This document shows, piece after piece, positions 62,024 to 64,000 of a stretch of DNA of 64,000 bases. How positions within the stretch are numbered: position 1 is the first letter of the stretch; every line of letters starts with the position of its first letter. The translations under genes were made by a program, and so were the position numbers. The stretch is from positions 248,001-312,000 of the forward strand of contig VWND01000012.1 in the NCBI GenBank assembly GCA_009599575.1, read 5' to 3'. Source of the stretch: Blumeriella jaapii. Lineage: Eukaryota; Ascomycota; Leotiomycetes; Helotiales; Drepanopezizaceae. Under the pieces are notes generated by a model that ran no database searches, was not told the DNA's origin, and saw only the letters and a program-made list of their open reading frames with translations.

Positions 62024-64000
62024 ATAATATTATTCGCAGCTGTATTATATAAAAAACTTTTAATAGCTTTTTTTATTCTACGTATAATTATTAAATTATA
62101 AAAATGCAATATATTTCAGAAACGTTTGAAATTACGGTCAGGCAATTTTAAACCGTGCGAAATTTAAAATTCGAAAATCGCTTTTTTGTTTAAAAATAAT
62201 AAATCGAATATTGATTCGTACGCTTCGACCGCTACGCTCGGCCCTTTTAAATTAGATTTCTTTTGGTTAAACGCTTGGCGAAAATTCAACTTTTTGATTT
62301 TACGCTTTGTGATTATAGCAATTACAATTTGCGGCTTTTTATTAAAAATAGTAAGAAAATGGCTGTACGTATATTAGCCTGAGCCACGGAATATCGAAAC
62401 CGTGGATTATATAGCAATATTATATTAATTTAGTCAATTTATTAAAAAATAAGTTTTTTAATATATTATTTAAATATTTGAACGCAATTTTATTTTATTT
62501 AATTCTTTTAGAAAACACAAAAATCTTTTTAATAGCTCCCTTATTAAAAACGATTTTTTTTACATTAAAAACTTTTAATTTGCAATTTCAGAAAACATTT
62601 ATTTATTTAATTCAAATCTTATTAACATTTTCGCTAATATTATAAACAACGACGCTTTTCGTTTTTTTATACGAGGCCGTATGCCCTTTTTTGGCTTTTT
62701 TAGTGCACTTTTATTTAATAGCGCCAATATTACCGATTTTATCGAGAAATATAAAAAAATCTGTAAGGATTTCGGAGTTTTTAAAATTGAAATATTCGAT
62801 AAAATCTTTCGCTATTATAACCCAATTATTAAAAATATTATTAAATCGATAAATAAATAAAAAGCTATTAAGACTCGAAATTGGCGTAAACTAGTTAAAG
62901 CTTTGAAATCGGAATTCCGAAACTACGATCGTTAGCAAATCCGCGATATTATCGCTTTTTTTAAGCAGTTTGTTATAATAATTCGCTAAATCAAAAAACT
63001 TAAAGCTTATTATCGTATTTATATAAGGGTTTCTGACGTTTTCGTTAACAAAAAAGTTTTAAGCGAAATTAAATAGAAAAAATTGTTTTTATTTGGCTTT
63101 CCAATTAACATTCGCAACAAAATTATTAAGTATTTTAAAATTAATAAATAAATTTTTGAAATTTTCGATTAGTATTTTAAATTTATAAAATTCGTTTTTA
63201 AACAAAACCAAAACGAACGTATTATCGAAGCCATAAACTAAAAAAAATCTTTATTTTTTACTTATAAAAAAAACGTGGAAGTTTTAGTATAAGAATATGC
63301 CTAGCTATTAAAAATTACCGAAATCGCTAAAAAACAGCCAGTTATTATACTATTTAATCGTTCTGCAGAATTTATTAGCTTGGAAAAGCTTAACAAAAAT
63401 ATCGAAATTTTCGTATTAAAATTTACCGATATTAAAATTTAAGGATTTTAAAGCAAAATCGAAAATCTTATATAATAGCAGAAAAAACTTTTTTACGTTA
63501 ATTCAAATAATAAAAACGATTAAAATAGCTTTTATAATAATTATTTTTTTTAAAATACGCGAAGCGATTAGCTTCGCCAAGCTATCGTAGAAGTAATAGC
63601 TGCCTAATAGCAACTTTTTTATATTAGCGATTAAAATCAGCGAAATATTAATTATAATAATAATTATCAAAGGAAAAAAGGAAACCAACGCGGAAATCAA
63701 AATCGCGGCTACTAAAATAATAAAAGTAATTATTAAAACAGATTCCGTAGCCTTAAATATAAATTTTGTAATAATAAAGAAATTTATTGCGAAAAATCTT
63801 ATATTCGCTTTAAATGCAAAGCATTTAATTTTTATATAAATAATAGTATTTGTTATATTAATAAATACGGAGCAATTTGCTTCGGACCGACGGAAGCAGA
63901 AATAGGCCTTTTTAACAAAGCTGAAAACCAAAGCTGGTTGAATATTATTCGCTTAAAAGTGAGAAGTACGGAATAGAACGATTGCTTGAAAAACAGAAAA
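62024..64000 (+). pseudogene. Family 1 copy F gag (3' end outside window)
   Basis: The start codon equivalent at 62024 is ATA. The N-terminal region is open at 62186-62377 (FKNNKSNIDSYASTATLGPF, FVIIAITICGFLLKIVRKW); the core follows at 62660-62860; the nucleocapsid region is near 63780-63900 with several Cys codons altered. Confidence 0.72.

Larger units (their letters stand above)
61631..64000 (+). mobile_element. Family 1 copy F, plus strand, 5' end only (runs off window)
   Basis: 5' LTR, leader and gag are collinear with copy A. It is inserted in copy E after ttat (61627-61630). The rest is beyond 64000. Confidence 0.9.

Noticed and set aside
1..64000. Regular spacing of repeats at about 11 kb, considered as a tandem satellite array
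   Set aside because: Spacing equals the length of the family 1 element and junctions have LTRs with target duplications; it is nesting, not tandem repetition.
1..64000. Possible mitochondrial or bacterial origin because of very low GC
   Set aside because: LTR retrotransposons, RIP-type decay and nested insertions indicate nuclear fungal DNA; no mitochondrial genes, tRNAs or bacterial operons are visible.

Overview
The window is an AT-rich block made almost entirely of nested, decayed retrotransposons from what looks like a filamentous ascomycete (Pezizomycotina). The evidence is indirect. Repeated copies differ mostly by C-to-T and G-to-A changes in CpA/TpG context while CpG stays frequent, which is the signature of repeat-induced point mutation (RIP). 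Frames that match gag-pol are closed mainly by TAA/TAG where CAA, CAG or TGG is expected. I found no intact host gene, tRNA, rRNA or CRISPR array.

Left part (1-24440). A Ty1/Copia element on the minus strand runs from beyond the left edge to a probable 5' LTR near 24139-24440. A Ty3/Gypsy element on the minus strand (family 2; 413-bp LTRs at 2787-3199 and 21007-21419) sits in its integrase, flanked by the 5-bp duplication taccg. The RT gene of family 2 is itself split by a complete Ty3-like element on the plus strand (family 1, copy A, 6978-18257; 267-bp LTRs; 4-bp duplication ccgc).

Middle and right (24441-64000). This part is built mainly from more family 1 copies. Copy G (minus strand, 5' end only, cut by the Copia element) lies in copy D (plus strand). 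D is cut again by a strange inverted-repeat microsatellite element (28388-31003), by copy B (31840-54435), and by copy E (minus strand, from 59562). B contains copy C (37968-49263; duplication acgt). E is cut by copy F (from 61631). Junctions are precise, so the insertion order can be read: D is older than G, B, E and the microsatellite element; G is older than Copia, which is older than family 2, which is older than A; B is older than C; E is older than F.

Family 1 is about 11.3 kb: LTR, a leader with a tRNA-like primer site, a long Gag with a hydrophobic N-terminal part, Pol in the order protease, RT, RNase H, integrase with a GPY/F module, then an extra same-strand reading frame of about 1,070 codons (ORF3) that I do not recognise and that recurs in copies A to E. 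Family 2 is about 7.35 kb with a standard Ty3/Gypsy pol and an unusual frame on the opposite strand beside its 3' LTR.

The observations most worth checking are the un-mutated foldback-like element, the conserved ORF3, the opposite-strand ORF of family 2, and a consistent fading of RIP mutations toward the outer edge of every LTR element.
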